A stretch of 64,000 nt of DNA, taken from positions 186,001-250,000 of the forward strand of contig NZ_LMDA01000022.1 of assembly GCF_001424985.1 (NCBI RefSeq), read 5' to 3'. Below, one piece after another: positions 28,285 to 36,847 of this stretch (its first letter is position 1; every line of letters begins with the position of its first letter). The translations under genes and the position numbers were made by a program. Origin of the DNA: Rhizobium sp. Root1212. Lineage in GTDB: Bacteria; Pseudomonadota; Alphaproteobacteria; Rhizobiales; Rhizobiaceae. The notes under the pieces were generated by a model. It had not been told where the DNA came from. It searched no databases and was given only the letters and a program-made list of their open reading frames with translations.

Positions 28285-29417
28285 CACGCCACCCGCCGGC
28301 CTTCGCGCCAGACCGACCGCACGACCGGAACGCCATCCATGCGCCGCACCCGCACGAGATCGGCGCGCAGGCCGGTTTCGATGCGGCCCCGGTCATTGAG
28401 GCCGACAGTGCGGGCCGGCGTCGCCGTGACCATGGCCAGCGCCTGCGGCAGACTGATGCGCTCCACTTCATCGGCCAGCACGAATGGCGCATGGATCAGG
28501 CTGAAGGGGACGTAGTCGGACGACAGCACATCGAGCACGCCACGCTCGGCAAGATCACGCGCCGCGATATTGCCGGAATGGGATTTTCCACGCACGATAT
28601 TCGGCGCGCCCATCAGCACGCTGAGGCCGGCCGCATGGGAGGCTTCCGCCGCCTCGAAACTGGTCGGGAATTCTGCGAGGCGCACGCCAAAACCGAGCGA
28701 TTCTTCCACATGGGCGAGCGTCGCATCGTCATGGCTGGCAACGGCAATGCCGCGCTCGGCGCAGGCCTGCGCGATTGCCGTGCGGTGGGGCGCGGCATAT
28801 TTCGCCGAGAGTGCCTGCTGGCGGGCAACGAAGGCGGCGAAAGCCTCGTCCGACAGACCGCGCTTGGTCTTGTAGTAGAGCGTGTACTGCTCCATCGTCT
28901 GGAACTGGCGCTGGCCGGGCGCATGATCCATCAGCGATACAAGGCCGACCTGCGGATCGTTTTCGAATTCCTGGAAATGATCGAGCACGTTATCGGTCGA
29001 GACTTCGCAGCGCAGATGGATACGATGATCCGCCCGCAAACGATCCTCCTTCGAGGCCTGCGCCAGCGCATCGGCCATTGCCCGCATTTCCCCCTTCTCG
29101 AAGCCGCCATCCTCGTCGGAGCCCATGCGCAGGCAATCGAAAACCGTGGTGATACCGGAGGTCACCACCTGCGCGTCATGGGCCTGAATGGCCGCGATCT
29201 TCAGCCAGCGGACGCCGGGACGCGGCGAATAATGGGCTTCGAGATGATCCGTGTGCAGTTCGACCAGACCCGGAATGAGGTAATCGCCTTCGAAATCCTC
29301 GCCGACCGTGCTGACGCCTTCCGAAATATCGGCGATCTTGCCGTCGCGGATGGCGACCGAACCATGGATGACGTCGTTTTCGAGAACGATGCGGGCGTTT
29401 GAGAAAATCTGTTCCAT
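28284..29417 (-). CDS. phnM: Alpha-D-ribose 1-methylphosphonate 5-triphosphate diphosphatase PhnM
   Basis: Amidohydrolase-fold enzyme that removes pyrophosphate from the PhnGHI product to give ribose 1-phosphonate 5-phosphate. 377 residues from ATG 29417, as E. coli PhnM (378). Metal-binding start motif PGLVELHTDHLE and later VASHDDAT, VLSSDYVPFSL are visible. The longer in-frame reading to 29549 is unconserved. The start is 1 nt after the DUF1045 stop (TGAGATG), indicating coupling; the stop overlaps phnN. Confidence 0.94.
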   Translation of the reverse strand: MEQIFSNARIVLENDVIHGSVAIRDGKIADISEGVSTVGEDFEGDYLIPGLVELHTDHLEAHYSPRPGVRWLKIAAIQAHDAQVVTSGITTVFDCLRMGSDEDGGFEKGEMRAMADALAQASKEDRLRADHRIHLRCEVSTDNVLDHFQEFENDPQVGLVSLMDHAPGQRQFQTMEQYTLYYKTKRGLSDEAFAAFVARQQALSAKYAAPHRTAIAQACAERGIAVASHDDATLAHVEESLGFGVRLAEFPTSFEAAEASHAAGLSVLMGAPNIVRGKSHSGNIAARDLAERGVLDVLSSDYVPFSLIHAPFVLADEVERISLPQALAMVTATPARTVGLNDRGRIETGLRADLVRVRRMDGVPVVRSVWREGRRVA

Positions 29418-29418
29418 C

Positions 29419-30129
29419 TCATGCAATCTTTCGTGTCGATGTGCCGCCGAGCGGCAGGAGGGAATGAACCTTGAACGGCGCCCCGCGCCGGGGCTCGACG
29501 AACAGCGCAAGCGTCGTGATGGAAAGCGGCCTGTCGAGGAAGCCGGCAAAGGCTTGATCGAGGACTTTCCGCATCGCCGGCTGCCGGTCCGCCGGCACCG
29601 GGCCGGTCAGCGTCATGTGAAACCGAAACTCGTCGAAGACATACGGATATCCCCAGGTCTTCAGGTTTTCACGCTGGGCAGGCGGAAGCGAATCCGGCTT
29701 ACGACGGGCGATATCCTCTGCCGAAAGCGGCGCCCGAAACGGCTCGAAACGGCGAACTGTCTCGGCCGCGAAGGCTTGCAGCGCCTCGCAAGGTTCTGCC
29801 GGCACGAGCGCAAAGAAAGGCCCAAGCTGGCCGACCGTAATCTTCGGAATATCGAAGGCAGTGCATTCCGCCGAAAATTCGTCAAGCGCCTGCAAAAGCT
29901 CGTCTTCGCTTCGTCCATCGGCAAGCGTGAAAGGCGCTTTCAGCGTTGCGTGAAAACCGTAGCGGCGTGGATCGTCCGTCAGCCCCTTCATCTCCTGCGG
30001 ATCGAAGTCCTCGACGGCCGGCATGGCGACATTGCCGTCGAGAAAGGCGTCGCGGCCGAGCCATGTCGCAGCCGACACGGTCAGCGGATCATCGGCAGGC
30101 GGCGTGAAATAAAGAGCGTATCGCAACAT
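29419..30129 (-). CDS. DUF1045 phosphonate-operon protein, 2H-phosphoesterase type
   Basis: A protein of 236 residues of the 'putative phosphonate metabolism protein' family (DUF1045). It carries two H-x-T-L motifs, YGFHATLKAPF in the first third and FRFHMTLTG near the C-terminus, the hallmark of two-histidine (2H) phosphoesterases. In this locus there is no phnP, whose enzyme opens the cyclic ribose phosphate released by C-P lyase; DUF1045 sits just before phnM and phnN and is a natural candidate for that missing phosphodiesterase step. This role is inference. Start ATG 30129 with AAGGA 5 nt upstream; a TTG at 30141 is an alternative. Confidence 0.85.
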   Translation of the reverse strand: MLRYALYFTPPADDPLTVSAATWLGRDAFLDGNVAMPAVEDFDPQEMKGLTDDPRRYGFHATLKAPFTLADGRSEDELLQALDEFSAECTAFDIPKITVGQLGPFFALVPAEPCEALQAFAAETVRRFEPFRAPLSAEDIARRKPDSLPPAQRENLKTWGYPYVFDEFRFHMTLTGPVPADRQPAMRKVLDQAFAGFLDRPLSITTLALFVEPRRGAPFKVHSLLPLGGTSTRKIA

Positions 30130-30189
30130 CAAGTCCTTCAAGCATCGGCAAAGCGGCAGGGGCTACACCGGCTTCGCGACATTCCCATG

Positions 30190-30210
30190 GTGGCTCATCA
30201 GGTGAGCCAC
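30190..30210 (-). other. Intercistronic hairpin between phnE2 and the DUF1045 gene
   Basis: Perfect 8-bp stem GTGGCTCA / TGAGCCAC with a 5-nt loop in the 88-nt gap. No T-run on the minus strand. It probably shapes mRNA decay or partial termination between the transporter and enzyme parts of the operon. Confidence 0.45.
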
Positions 30211-30217
30211 ATGTTTT

Positions 30218-31738
30218 TCAATGTGCCCGTTTGCCGATGAGGCGCGAGCGTAACAGATTCGAAAGGCTGTCGAAAAGGAACACGACGATCAGGATCAGCA
30301 CGACCATATAGGCGACGTTTTCCCAATCCGACTTGGTGCGCATCGCTTCCCAGAGCTTGAGACCGATGCCGCCGGCGCCGACGGCGCCGATGATCGTCGC
30401 CGAGCGGGTGTTCGATTCCCAGAAATACAGCGCCTGGCTGGCAAAGACCGGCAGCACTTGCGGCAGCACGCCGAACCTCTGCACCGCAAGCGGTGCGGCC
30501 CCCACCGATTTCACGCCCTCCCGCTGCTTGTCGTCGATATTCTCCAGCGCTTCCGAATAGAGTTTTCCGAGCGTGCCCGTATCGGTGAAGAAGATCGCGG
30601 AGATACCGGCAAGCGGTCCCGGTCCGAAGGCACGGGTGAAGAACAGCGCCCAGATCAGCATATCGACGGAGCGCAGGAAATCGAAGAAGCGCTTCGTAGC
30701 CTGGTTCAGGACGAAGTTGCGGGTGATGTTGCGTGCCGCGAGGAAACACAGCGGAAAGGCGATCAGCGAGGCAAACAGCGTACCGACAAAGGCCATGACG
30801 ATGGTCTGCAAAAGCTTGGTCCAGACATCGAGATGCTGCCATTCGGAATTGTAGAGGATGTTGTTCCAGGCAAGCGCCAGATTAGACATTTGCGGATCGA
30901 TCCGCTCGCCGCTGACGATCAGGTTCATCACCTCGGAAAAGGATTTTCCGAAGAAGGGCGAGTTGGTGTCGAAGATGAAATTTGCCCAACCGAGGAAGCG
31001 GTTGTGGATGGAAACCTTATCGGCATCGACATCCGCCCAGCCGGTAAAGCCGAAGGCAAGCGTGATCTTTTCGCCGGGATGCGGTTGCGACGCCCAACGG
31101 GGCAAAGCGCCCTCAGCCTTGACCTTGCCGGGGCCGTCGAGACGGATGAGCAGGGTTTCGCCGGCATGGGTTGCGCGGGCGGTATGCTCCATGACTGTGA
31201 TGCTGGTGCTGTGATCAAAAATGATCTCCGCGCGCGTCACGACTTCTTCGATGCGCGTCTGCGGCTGAGCGGGGGTCGCGGCCTGCGGCGCGGTGCCGGT
31301 CGCAGAACCGGGCGCCATGAAGCTGAAGGACGAGCTTTTCTTCGGCGTCTGCGCAGTGCCGGCCGAAGCGGCGGGCGCCCCCACCGTGCGCGTCACCGTC
31401 GCTGTTTCGAGTTTCACCCAATCGGGGCCCGCATTGGGGCCGAGCGGCGAAAACCGCGGATAGCTGACCTGCATCGTGCCATCGGCGGCGATACGGACAT
31501 CTGGGCGGACCTCATAGGAGATCCAGTCCGCCAGATAGGTGCCGGCGATGTTCCAGTTGGCATTGCCGAGCACATGGCCGATGGCAAAGAACCACCAGCT
31601 ATAGAGCATATAGAGCACCAGCCCGACGACGATGGCGATGGTGCGTATCCGGTTATGGTTCGAGCCCTTTACCAGCTCCGGATGCCGGGCGCTGATCGCC
31701 TCCATTTCGGCTGCACTGATCATCATGTGTCCGCTCAT
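30218..31738 (-). CDS. phnE: Phosphonate ABC transporter permease PhnE, long form with central insertion
   Basis: Second PhnE-type permease, 506 residues instead of the usual 260-320. One membrane helix (about residues 33-55) is followed by about 240 residues that look periplasmic, with a Ser/Ala/Pro/Thr-rich linker at about 120-162 and a more structured part 163-300 (DGPGKVKAEG, LAFGFTGWADVDADKV). The permease core then begins at about residue 308 and has the EAA loop GVKSVGAAPLAVQRFGVLPQ near 400-420 and IIGAVGAGGIG. Start ATG with AGGAG 7 nt upstream; 12 nt after the first phnE. It should pair with it as a heterodimer. The insertion's role is unknown. Confidence 0.93.
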   Translation of the reverse strand: MSGHMMISAAEMEAISARHPELVKGSNHNRIRTIAIVVGLVLYMLYSWWFFAIGHVLGNANWNIAGTYLADWISYEVRPDVRIAADGTMQVSYPRFSPLGPNAGPDWVKLETATVTRTVGAPAASAGTAQTPKKSSSFSFMAPGSATGTAPQAATPAQPQTRIEEVVTRAEIIFDHSTSITVMEHTARATHAGETLLIRLDGPGKVKAEGALPRWASQPHPGEKITLAFGFTGWADVDADKVSIHNRFLGWANFIFDTNSPFFGKSFSEVMNLIVSGERIDPQMSNLALAWNNILYNSEWQHLDVWTKLLQTIVMAFVGTLFASLIAFPLCFLAARNITRNFVLNQATKRFFDFLRSVDMLIWALFFTRAFGPGPLAGISAIFFTDTGTLGKLYSEALENIDDKQREGVKSVGAAPLAVQRFGVLPQVLPVFASQALYFWESNTRSATIIGAVGAGGIGLKLWEAMRTKSDWENVAYMVVLILIVVFLFDSLSNLLRSRLIGKRAH

Positions 31739-31750
31739 CTCGCACTCCTA

Positions 31751-32704
31751 CTAGGCCAGCTGGAAGGCCTGATCGCCCACGAGGCGACGGCGCAGCCATG
31801 CGGAAAACTGATCGACGGCGATGATGGTCGAAAATAGCAGAAGCACGATCGCCAGCGTCTTGGCCTCATGGCCCTGACCGATGGAAAGCCGCAGAAGCTC
31901 GCCGATCCCGCCGCCGCCGACCGCGCCGATGATGGTCGATGCCCGCACGTTGATCTCAAGGCGCAGCAGGAAATAGCTCATGAAATTCGGCAGGACCTGC
32001 GGCACGATACCGAACCAGACGCGCTCGATCCAGTTGCCGCCGACGGCGCGAAGCCCCTCTTCCGGCTTCATGTCGGCATTCTCGACCACCTCGAAAAAGA
32101 GTTTTCCAAGCGCCCCGATCGTGTGGATCGACACGGCTATGATGGCGGGTATCGGCCCGAGCGAGAGGATGGCAAGGAAGAACCCGGCAATCACCACCTC
32201 GGGAAAGGCACGCAGCACTTCCATGATGCGGCGCACGACGCCGCGCACGAAGAAATTCGGCATCAGGTTGCGGGCGGCGAGGAAGCAGAGAAGGAAGCCG
32301 AAGAACATGCCGATGATGGTGGAGAAGATCGCAATATTCAGCGTCTCCAGCATCTTGTGAAAATATTCCGGGACGTAGAGCGTATCGGTGATGTAGAGCC
32401 GGCCTTCGGGATAATTGTATTTGAAGCTGCCGTCGTCATAGGGCGAGGGCAGGTCGAACAGGGCGCGCACCACCTCCATGCCGTCGCGCGGCACCAGATC
32501 GCCGACGAAATCGAAGAGATGCGGCAGCCGGTCGAAGAATTTTCCGGCATTGGTCTCGTTGGAGAACCACAGCGAGGCCGACAGTGCCACAAACAGGACG
32601 ACGAGGCCAAGAACCGTATAGGTCCGCCGACGCTGGGCCAGCTCCTGCCAATGGTGCTCGACGAGCGCTCCGCTGTCGCTCAACTCTCTTGAAAGCACGG
32701 ACAT
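31751..32704 (-). CDS. phnE: Phosphonate ABC transporter permease PhnE (first copy)
   Basis: Inner-membrane permease of 317 residues. Hydrophobic segments near 30-47, 120-145, 165-200 and 270-295; EAA-type loop GLRAVGGNWIERVWFGIVPQ and the family's IIGAVGGGGIGELL near the end. A smaller extra-cytoplasmic loop (residues about 50-110) lies after the first helix. It is expected to form the channel with the longer PhnE encoded 12 nt downstream, driven by PhnC and fed by PhnD. A terminator-like stem separates it from phnD, consistent with lower expression than the binding protein. Confidence 0.94.
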   Translation of the reverse strand: MSVLSRELSDSGALVEHHWQELAQRRRTYTVLGLVVLFVALSASLWFSNETNAGKFFDRLPHLFDFVGDLVPRDGMEVVRALFDLPSPYDDGSFKYNYPEGRLYITDTLYVPEYFHKMLETLNIAIFSTIIGMFFGFLLCFLAARNLMPNFFVRGVVRRIMEVLRAFPEVVIAGFFLAILSLGPIPAIIAVSIHTIGALGKLFFEVVENADMKPEEGLRAVGGNWIERVWFGIVPQVLPNFMSYFLLRLEINVRASTIIGAVGGGGIGELLRLSIGQGHEAKTLAIVLLLFSTIIAVDQFSAWLRRRLVGDQAFQLA

Positions 32705-32736
32705 GCCGCTTAGATCTCCGGCAAACTACAGGATAA

Positions 32737-32767
32737 GAAAACGCCGGCCAGCAAAGCCGGCCGGCGT
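32737..32767 (-). terminator. Partial terminator/attenuator between phnD and phnE
   Basis: 9-bp stem ACGCCGGCC / GGCCGGCGT (32741-32767, loop 9 nt) followed on the minus strand by TTTTCTT. Placed inside the operon, it probably reduces read-through so that PhnD is made in excess over the permeases. Confidence 0.65.
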
Positions 32768-32782
32768 CGGAAGAGAGGCTGA

Positions 32783-33688
32783 TCAGCCGCCGATCGTTGC
32801 CTTGCGGGCGTCGATGATCGGCTTGTAGAAGTCGGCGTTGACTTCGGTGAAGCCGGTGAAATCACCGCCCATGACGGCCGAGAAGCACGCAGCGTCGGTC
32901 TTCGGCAGGTCGAGCATGAACTGCTTGAACTTCGTCTTCATGTCCTGGTCCATCGAGGTACGAACGACGATCGGGCCGTTCGGGATCAGCGGCGACTTCC
33001 AGAGTTCGACGATGTCGTTCATGTTGAGAAGGCCTTTTTCGACCATCTTGTGCAGGTTGCCGGAGGTGTAACCGTCCTTCCACTCGCCAACGCCCGAACC
33101 GAAGGTCGTGCCGGCATCGAAGGTGCCCTTCAGCACTTCGAGAACGAGGTTTTCATGGCCGCCGCCAAAGCCGGTTTCGGCGAAGTATTCCTTAACCGGG
33201 GCGCCGATCGCTTCCGGCAGGGTGACGAGCGGGACTAGGTAGCCCGAGGTCGAATCCGGGTCTGCGAAGCCGAGCTTCTTGCCCTTCAGGTCTTCAAGCT
33301 TGGTGATGCCGGAATCCTTGCGGGCGATCATGATCGAGTGATAGCCGGTCGAGCCGTCGGTCTGGACGGTCGTCAGGATCGGCTCAACGGCGTCAGCCTT
33401 GGCGAGATAGATCTTGGCAAAGCCGGAAGCGCCGAGTTCGGCGTAATCGAGCGTGCCGCCGAGCAGGCCCTGGATGACGCCGTCATAGTCGGCGGCCGGG
33501 AAGAAGGAAACCTTCTCGACGCCGAGCGTGGTCTTCAGGTGATCGCCGAGGCACTGGTAGTTGCGCAGGCGGTCGGCTTCGTTTTCGCCGCCGATGATGC
33601 CGACGCGGAATTCCTTGAGGTCTTCGGCCTGAACGTGACCGACGAGGGCGGTAAGGGCTACGGCGCCCAAGAGAAGTTTCTTCAGCAT
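32783..33688 (-). CDS. phnD: Phosphonate ABC transporter substrate-binding protein PhnD
   Basis: Periplasmic binding protein of 301 residues. A signal peptide (MLKKLLLGAVALTALVGHVQ, cleavage expected after AQA-like VQA) precedes the mature start EDLKEFRVGIIGGENEADR. Family features are the phosphonate-binding SGYLVPL and FDAGTTFG stretches. It delivers alkylphosphonates to the two PhnE permeases. AGGAGA lies 7-8 nt before the ATG. A small hairpin (33708-33722) stands just upstream of the ribosome site. Confidence 0.95.
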   Translation of the reverse strand: MLKKLLLGAVALTALVGHVQAEDLKEFRVGIIGGENEADRLRNYQCLGDHLKTTLGVEKVSFFPAADYDGVIQGLLGGTLDYAELGASGFAKIYLAKADAVEPILTTVQTDGSTGYHSIMIARKDSGITKLEDLKGKKLGFADPDSTSGYLVPLVTLPEAIGAPVKEYFAETGFGGGHENLVLEVLKGTFDAGTTFGSGVGEWKDGYTSGNLHKMVEKGLLNMNDIVELWKSPLIPNGPIVVRTSMDQDMKTKFKQFMLDLPKTDAACFSAVMGGDFTGFTEVNADFYKPIIDARKATIGG

Positions 33689-33779
33689 GACAGTCGTCTC
33701 CTGTTATCCCGGCTGCGCCGGGTTTCCGTTCTGTTGCAATGGCTTGCCCTTGACGCGGGCTATCGATCCTTCGGCCGGC

Positions 33780-34613
33780 TTAAAGCCCGGCCAGTACCAG
33801 CGGCTGTCGGCCGGTGGATTCCGTATTGTCCTGCAGCGCAGGAATATTGATGCTGGTCGAGGTCATTCCTTCCTCGATCTGGGCGCCGCCATAGATTTCG
33901 CTGACGGCGGCAGCCGTGAGTTCCTGCGGCTTACCGTCGAAAACGACGCGGCCATGGGCCATGCCGATGATGCGCTCGCAGTAATTGCGCGCGGTATCGA
34001 GCGTGTGCAGGTTGGTGACGACGGTGATGCCGTCGCGCTCATTGATGTCGCGCAGGGCGTCCATGACGATCTTGGCATTCAGCGGATCGAGCGAGGCGAT
34101 CGGCTCGTCCGCCAGCAGCATCTTCGGCTGCTGCATCAGGGCGCGGGCAATCGCGACACGCTGCTGCTGGCCGCCGGAAAGCGTGCCGGCCGGCTGCAGC
34201 GCCACCTGCTCGATGCCGAGCCGCTCCAGCGCTGATATCGCCATGATCCGCTCTTCGCGGGTGAACATATTGAGGATGCTAAGCACCGTGGAGCGATGGT
34301 TGAGGCGGCCAAGCAGCACATTGGTCAGGACGTCGAGGCGCGGCACGAGGTTGAATTGCTGGAAGATCATCGCGCAATCGCGCTGCCAGTGGCGAAGGGC
34401 AGCGCCCTTCAGCCGCGACACCTCGGTCTCGCCGAAATGAATCGAGCCGGATGTCGGGTCGCAAAGACGGTTGATCATCCGCAGCAGCGTCGACTTGCCG
34501 GCGCCGGAGCGACCTATGATGCCGACCATCTGGCCTGCGGGGATGTCGAAGGTAACCGAGCTGACGGCCGTCTTCTTACCGAACTGGCGGGTTACGTTCT
34601 TCAACTGAAACAT
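33780..34613 (-). CDS. phnC: Phosphonate ABC transporter ATP-binding protein PhnC
   Basis: ATPase of 277 residues from ATG 34613 (AAGGA 9 nt upstream); an in-frame extension to 34652 lacks a site. Walker [10 protein letters not shown], signature [14 protein letters not shown], Walker [14 protein letters not shown], switch TNLHTLD, all as in PhnC. It energises phosphonate uptake with PhnD and PhnE. It opens the second transcription unit of the locus: a Pho-box-like array and a hairpin lie immediately upstream. Confidence 0.95.
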   Translation of the reverse strand: MFQLKNVTRQFGKKTAVSSVTFDIPAGQMVGIIGRSGAGKSTLLRMINRLCDPTSGSIHFGETEVSRLKGAALRHWQRDCAMIFQQFNLVPRLDVLTNVLLGRLNHRSTVLSILNMFTREERIMAISALERLGIEQVALQPAGTLSGGQQQRVAIARALMQQPKMLLADEPIASLDPLNAKIVMDALRDINERDGITVVTNLHTLDTARNYCERIIGMAHGRVVFDGKPQELTAAAVSEIYGGAQIEEGMTSTSINIPALQDNTESTGRQPLVLAGL

Positions 34614-34675
34614 GGGCACTCGTCCTTTTACCGGCGGCGCCTTCACGGGCACCTCGGCTGGCTTACAGCGGCTGA

Positions 34676-34715
34676 ATGAAACGGGAATGTCAGTTTCGTG
34701 TTCGTTTTGTTACAG
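34676..34715 (-). promoter_or_regulatory. Candidate tandem Pho boxes upstream of phnC
   Basis: Read on the minus strand there are four 7-mers at exact 11-nt period: CTGTAAC (34709-34715), CGAACAC (34698-34704), CTGACAT (34687-34693), GTTTCAT (34676-34682). PhoB sites are direct repeats of CTGTCAT with 4-nt spacers, so the first and third units match well and the others weakly. Position is 63-102 nt before the phnC ATG. PhoB control of phn genes is established in several bacteria; here it is inferred. Confidence 0.5.
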
Positions 34716-34716
34716 T

Positions 34717-34747
34717 CCCCAACCCCTTGTGACGCAGGGGATTGGGG
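34717..34747 (-). other. Hairpin after the hexapeptide transferase gene
   Basis: Stem CCCCAA(T)CCCCT against AGGGGTTGGGG with a one-base bulge, between the transferase stop (34756) and the candidate Pho boxes. No T-run follows. It may mark the end of the phnGHIJKL-transferase unit. Confidence 0.45.
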
Positions 34748-34755
34748 TTGTAATC

Positions 34756-35370
34756 TCAAGCATTGTGCCGGCTCAGGAACTCGTCGGCTTCGAGCGTGCG
34801 AAAATCATCCAGCGCGTCCCTCAGACGGCCATGATCCCAGTCCCACCAGGAAAGTTTTTCGAAGCGCGCGGCGATATCCGGGCCGAATCGTTCGCGGATC
34901 AGCCGGGCGGGCACGCCGCCGACAATGGTGTAGGCCGAGACATTCTTGGAGACGACCGCGCCCGCACCGATGACCGCACCATTGCCGACCGAAACCCCCG
35001 GCAGGATCGTCGCTCCGTGGCCGATCCAGACATCGTGACCGATGACCACGCGATTATCCCGCCGCCAAGCGAAAAAGTCCCGATCCATCTCCGCATCCGG
35101 CCAGTAATCCTGGGCGCGATAGGTGAAATGGTGCAGTGTCGGGCGCCAGACCGGATGGTTGGTGGCGTTGATGCGCACGGACGAGGCGATGTTGGCGAAC
35201 TTGCCGATCGTCGCACACCAGACCGAACCGTCTTCCATGATGTAGGAATAGTCGCCGATCTCCGTTTCGGAGATGCGGCAACGTTCGGCGATCTCGGTAT
35301 AGCGGCCGATCGTGCAGTCGGTGACGCGGGCGCTCGGACTGATCAGCGGCGCTTCGGACAGCTTCGTCAT
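34756..35370 (-). CDS. Phosphonate-operon hexapeptide-repeat acyltransferase
   Basis: A left-handed beta-helix acetyltransferase of 204 residues of the chloramphenicol/xenobiotic acetyltransferase type. Hexapeptide repeats are visible in [35 protein letters not shown] and [23 protein letters not shown] and [11 protein letters not shown] are typical of the active-site side. This subfamily occurs repeatedly inside phn operons. In E. coli the operon has the GNAT acetyltransferase PhnO, which acetylates aminoalkylphosphonates; this protein may do a comparable job, but that is inference. Start overlaps the phnL stop by 4 nt. Confidence 0.88.
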   Translation of the reverse strand: MTKLSEAPLISPSARVTDCTIGRYTEIAERCRISETEIGDYSYIMEDGSVWCATIGKFANIASSVRINATNHPVWRPTLHHFTYRAQDYWPDAEMDRDFFAWRRDNRVVIGHDVWIGHGATILPGVSVGNGAVIGAGAVVSKNVSAYTIVGGVPARLIRERFGPDIAARFEKLSWWDWDHGRLRDALDDFRTLEADEFLSRHNA

Positions 35371-36080
35371 GCCGCAGCCTTTCGCGGCGAGAAGCCCGAA
35401 ACATCGATGATGCGATCAGCGACGGCATCGCGAACTTCCTCGTCGTGGAAGATGCCGAGCAAGGCCACGCCCGCTTCCTTCTTGGCACGGATCATCTCGA
35501 CCACGACGGCTCGGTTGCGCTGATCGAGCGATGCCGTCGGCTCATCAAGGATGAGAACCGTGTGATCGGTGATGAAGCCGCGGGCGATGTTGACACGCTG
35601 CTGCTCGCCGCCGGAGAAGGTGGCGGGCGGCAATTGCCAGAGTTCATGGGGAAGATTGAGCCGGCTTAGGAGATCGGCTGCCTTTTCCCGCGCCTCGCTG
35701 ACGGCAACACCGCGCGCCATCAGCGGTTCAGCCACCACATCGAGCGCCGATACCCGCGGCACCACGCGCAAAAACTGGCTGACATAGCCGAGCGTATCTC
35801 GGCGCACTTCGAGAACCGCCCGAGGTGCTGCCTTGGCGATATCGATCAGTTGGCCCTGATGATCGATCAGGATCTGGCCGGCATCGACGGAATAATTGCC
35901 GTAGAGCATCTTCAGGATCGAGCTTTTGCCGACCCCCGAGGGGCCGCCGAGCACGACGCATTCGCCCTTCTTCACCGAAAACGACACGCCGGAGACAACC
36001 GGCAGGCGGATGCCGTCGCGCAGGTGCATGGTAAAGCTCTTTGCGACATCGGAAACAACCAAAGGAGTGGCCATGATCAC
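35367..36080 (-). CDS. phnL: C-P lyase system ATP-binding protein PhnL
   Basis: ABC-type ATPase of 237 residues associated with the C-P lyase core complex rather than transport. Walker [10 protein letters not shown], signature [14 protein letters not shown], Walker [13 protein letters not shown]. The divergence from true importer ATPases is as in other PhnL proteins ([20 protein letters not shown]). Overlaps both neighbours by 4 nt, so it is translated with phnK and the hexapeptide transferase gene. Confidence 0.94.
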   Translation of the reverse strand: MIMATPLVVSDVAKSFTMHLRDGIRLPVVSGVSFSVKKGECVVLGGPSGVGKSSILKMLYGNYSVDAGQILIDHQGQLIDIAKAAPRAVLEVRRDTLGYVSQFLRVVPRVSALDVVAEPLMARGVAVSEAREKAADLLSRLNLPHELWQLPPATFSGGEQQRVNIARGFITDHTVLILDEPTASLDQRNRAVVVEMIRAKKEAGVALLGIFHDEEVRDAVADRIIDVSGFSPRKAAA

Positions 36081-36847
36081 ACCTGCAGGATCGAGGAAAC
36101 GAGAAGCTGGGTATAGGGCTCGCGCGGATCGTCGAGCACCCGGTCCGTCAAGCCCTGCTCGATGACCACGCCGTCCTTCATCACCATCATCCGGTGTGAG
36201 AGCAGGCGGGCGACCGCAAGATCGTGGGTGACGATGATCGCGGAGAGGCCGAGGTCATGCACGAGGCCGCGCACCAGATCGAGCAGCCTTGCCTGAACCG
36301 AAACGTCGAGGCCGCCGGTCGGCTCGTCCATGAAGACAAGGCGGGGCGAGGTCACCAGATTGCGGGCAATCTGCAGGCGCTGGCGCATGCCGCCGGAAAA
36401 GGCGCGCGGCTGGTCATCGATGCGGCTTTCGTCGATTTCGACGCGGCGCAGCCAGTCGATGGCCGTATCGCGGATGCGGCTATAGTGGCGATCGCCGACC
36501 GCCATCAGGCGTTCGCCGACATTGGCGCCGGCAGACACCGTCATGCGCAGACCATCGGCCGGGTTCTGGTGGACGAAGCCCCAGTCGGTGCGCATCAGGA
36601 AGCGGCGCTCGGCCTCACCCATACGGGCGAGATCTCGATACTGGCCATCGCGCATATGGTACTCGACCGTGCCCGAGGTCGGCATCAGACGGGTCGAAAG
36701 GCAGGAAAGCAGCGTCGTCTTGCCCGAACCGGATTCGCCGACGACGGCCAACACTTCACCCGGCCAGAGTTCGAAGGACACATTGCGGCATCCGACGCGG
36801 CTGCCATAGAATTTCGAGATATCGTTGACTTTGAGAAGCGGGGTCAT
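36077..36847 (-). CDS. phnK: C-P lyase system ATP-binding protein PhnK
   Basis: ABC-type ATPase of 256 residues that binds the PhnGHIJ core. Walker A GESGSGKTT, signature FSGGMRQRLQIARN, Walker B LVFMDEPTGGLD, H-loop IVTHDLAVARLL. It resembles oligopeptide OppD/F ATPases but has no cognate permease, as expected for PhnK. Overlaps phnJ and phnL by 4 nt each. Confidence 0.95.
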   Translation of the reverse strand: MTPLLKVNDISKFYGSRVGCRNVSFELWPGEVLAVVGESGSGKTTLLSCLSTRLMPTSGTVEYHMRDGQYRDLARMGEAERRFLMRTDWGFVHQNPADGLRMTVSAGANVGERLMAVGDRHYSRIRDTAIDWLRRVEIDESRIDDQPRAFSGGMRQRLQIARNLVTSPRLVFMDEPTGGLDVSVQARLLDLVRGLVHDLGLSAIIVTHDLAVARLLSHRMMVMKDGVVIEQGLTDRVLDDPREPYTQLLVSSILQV

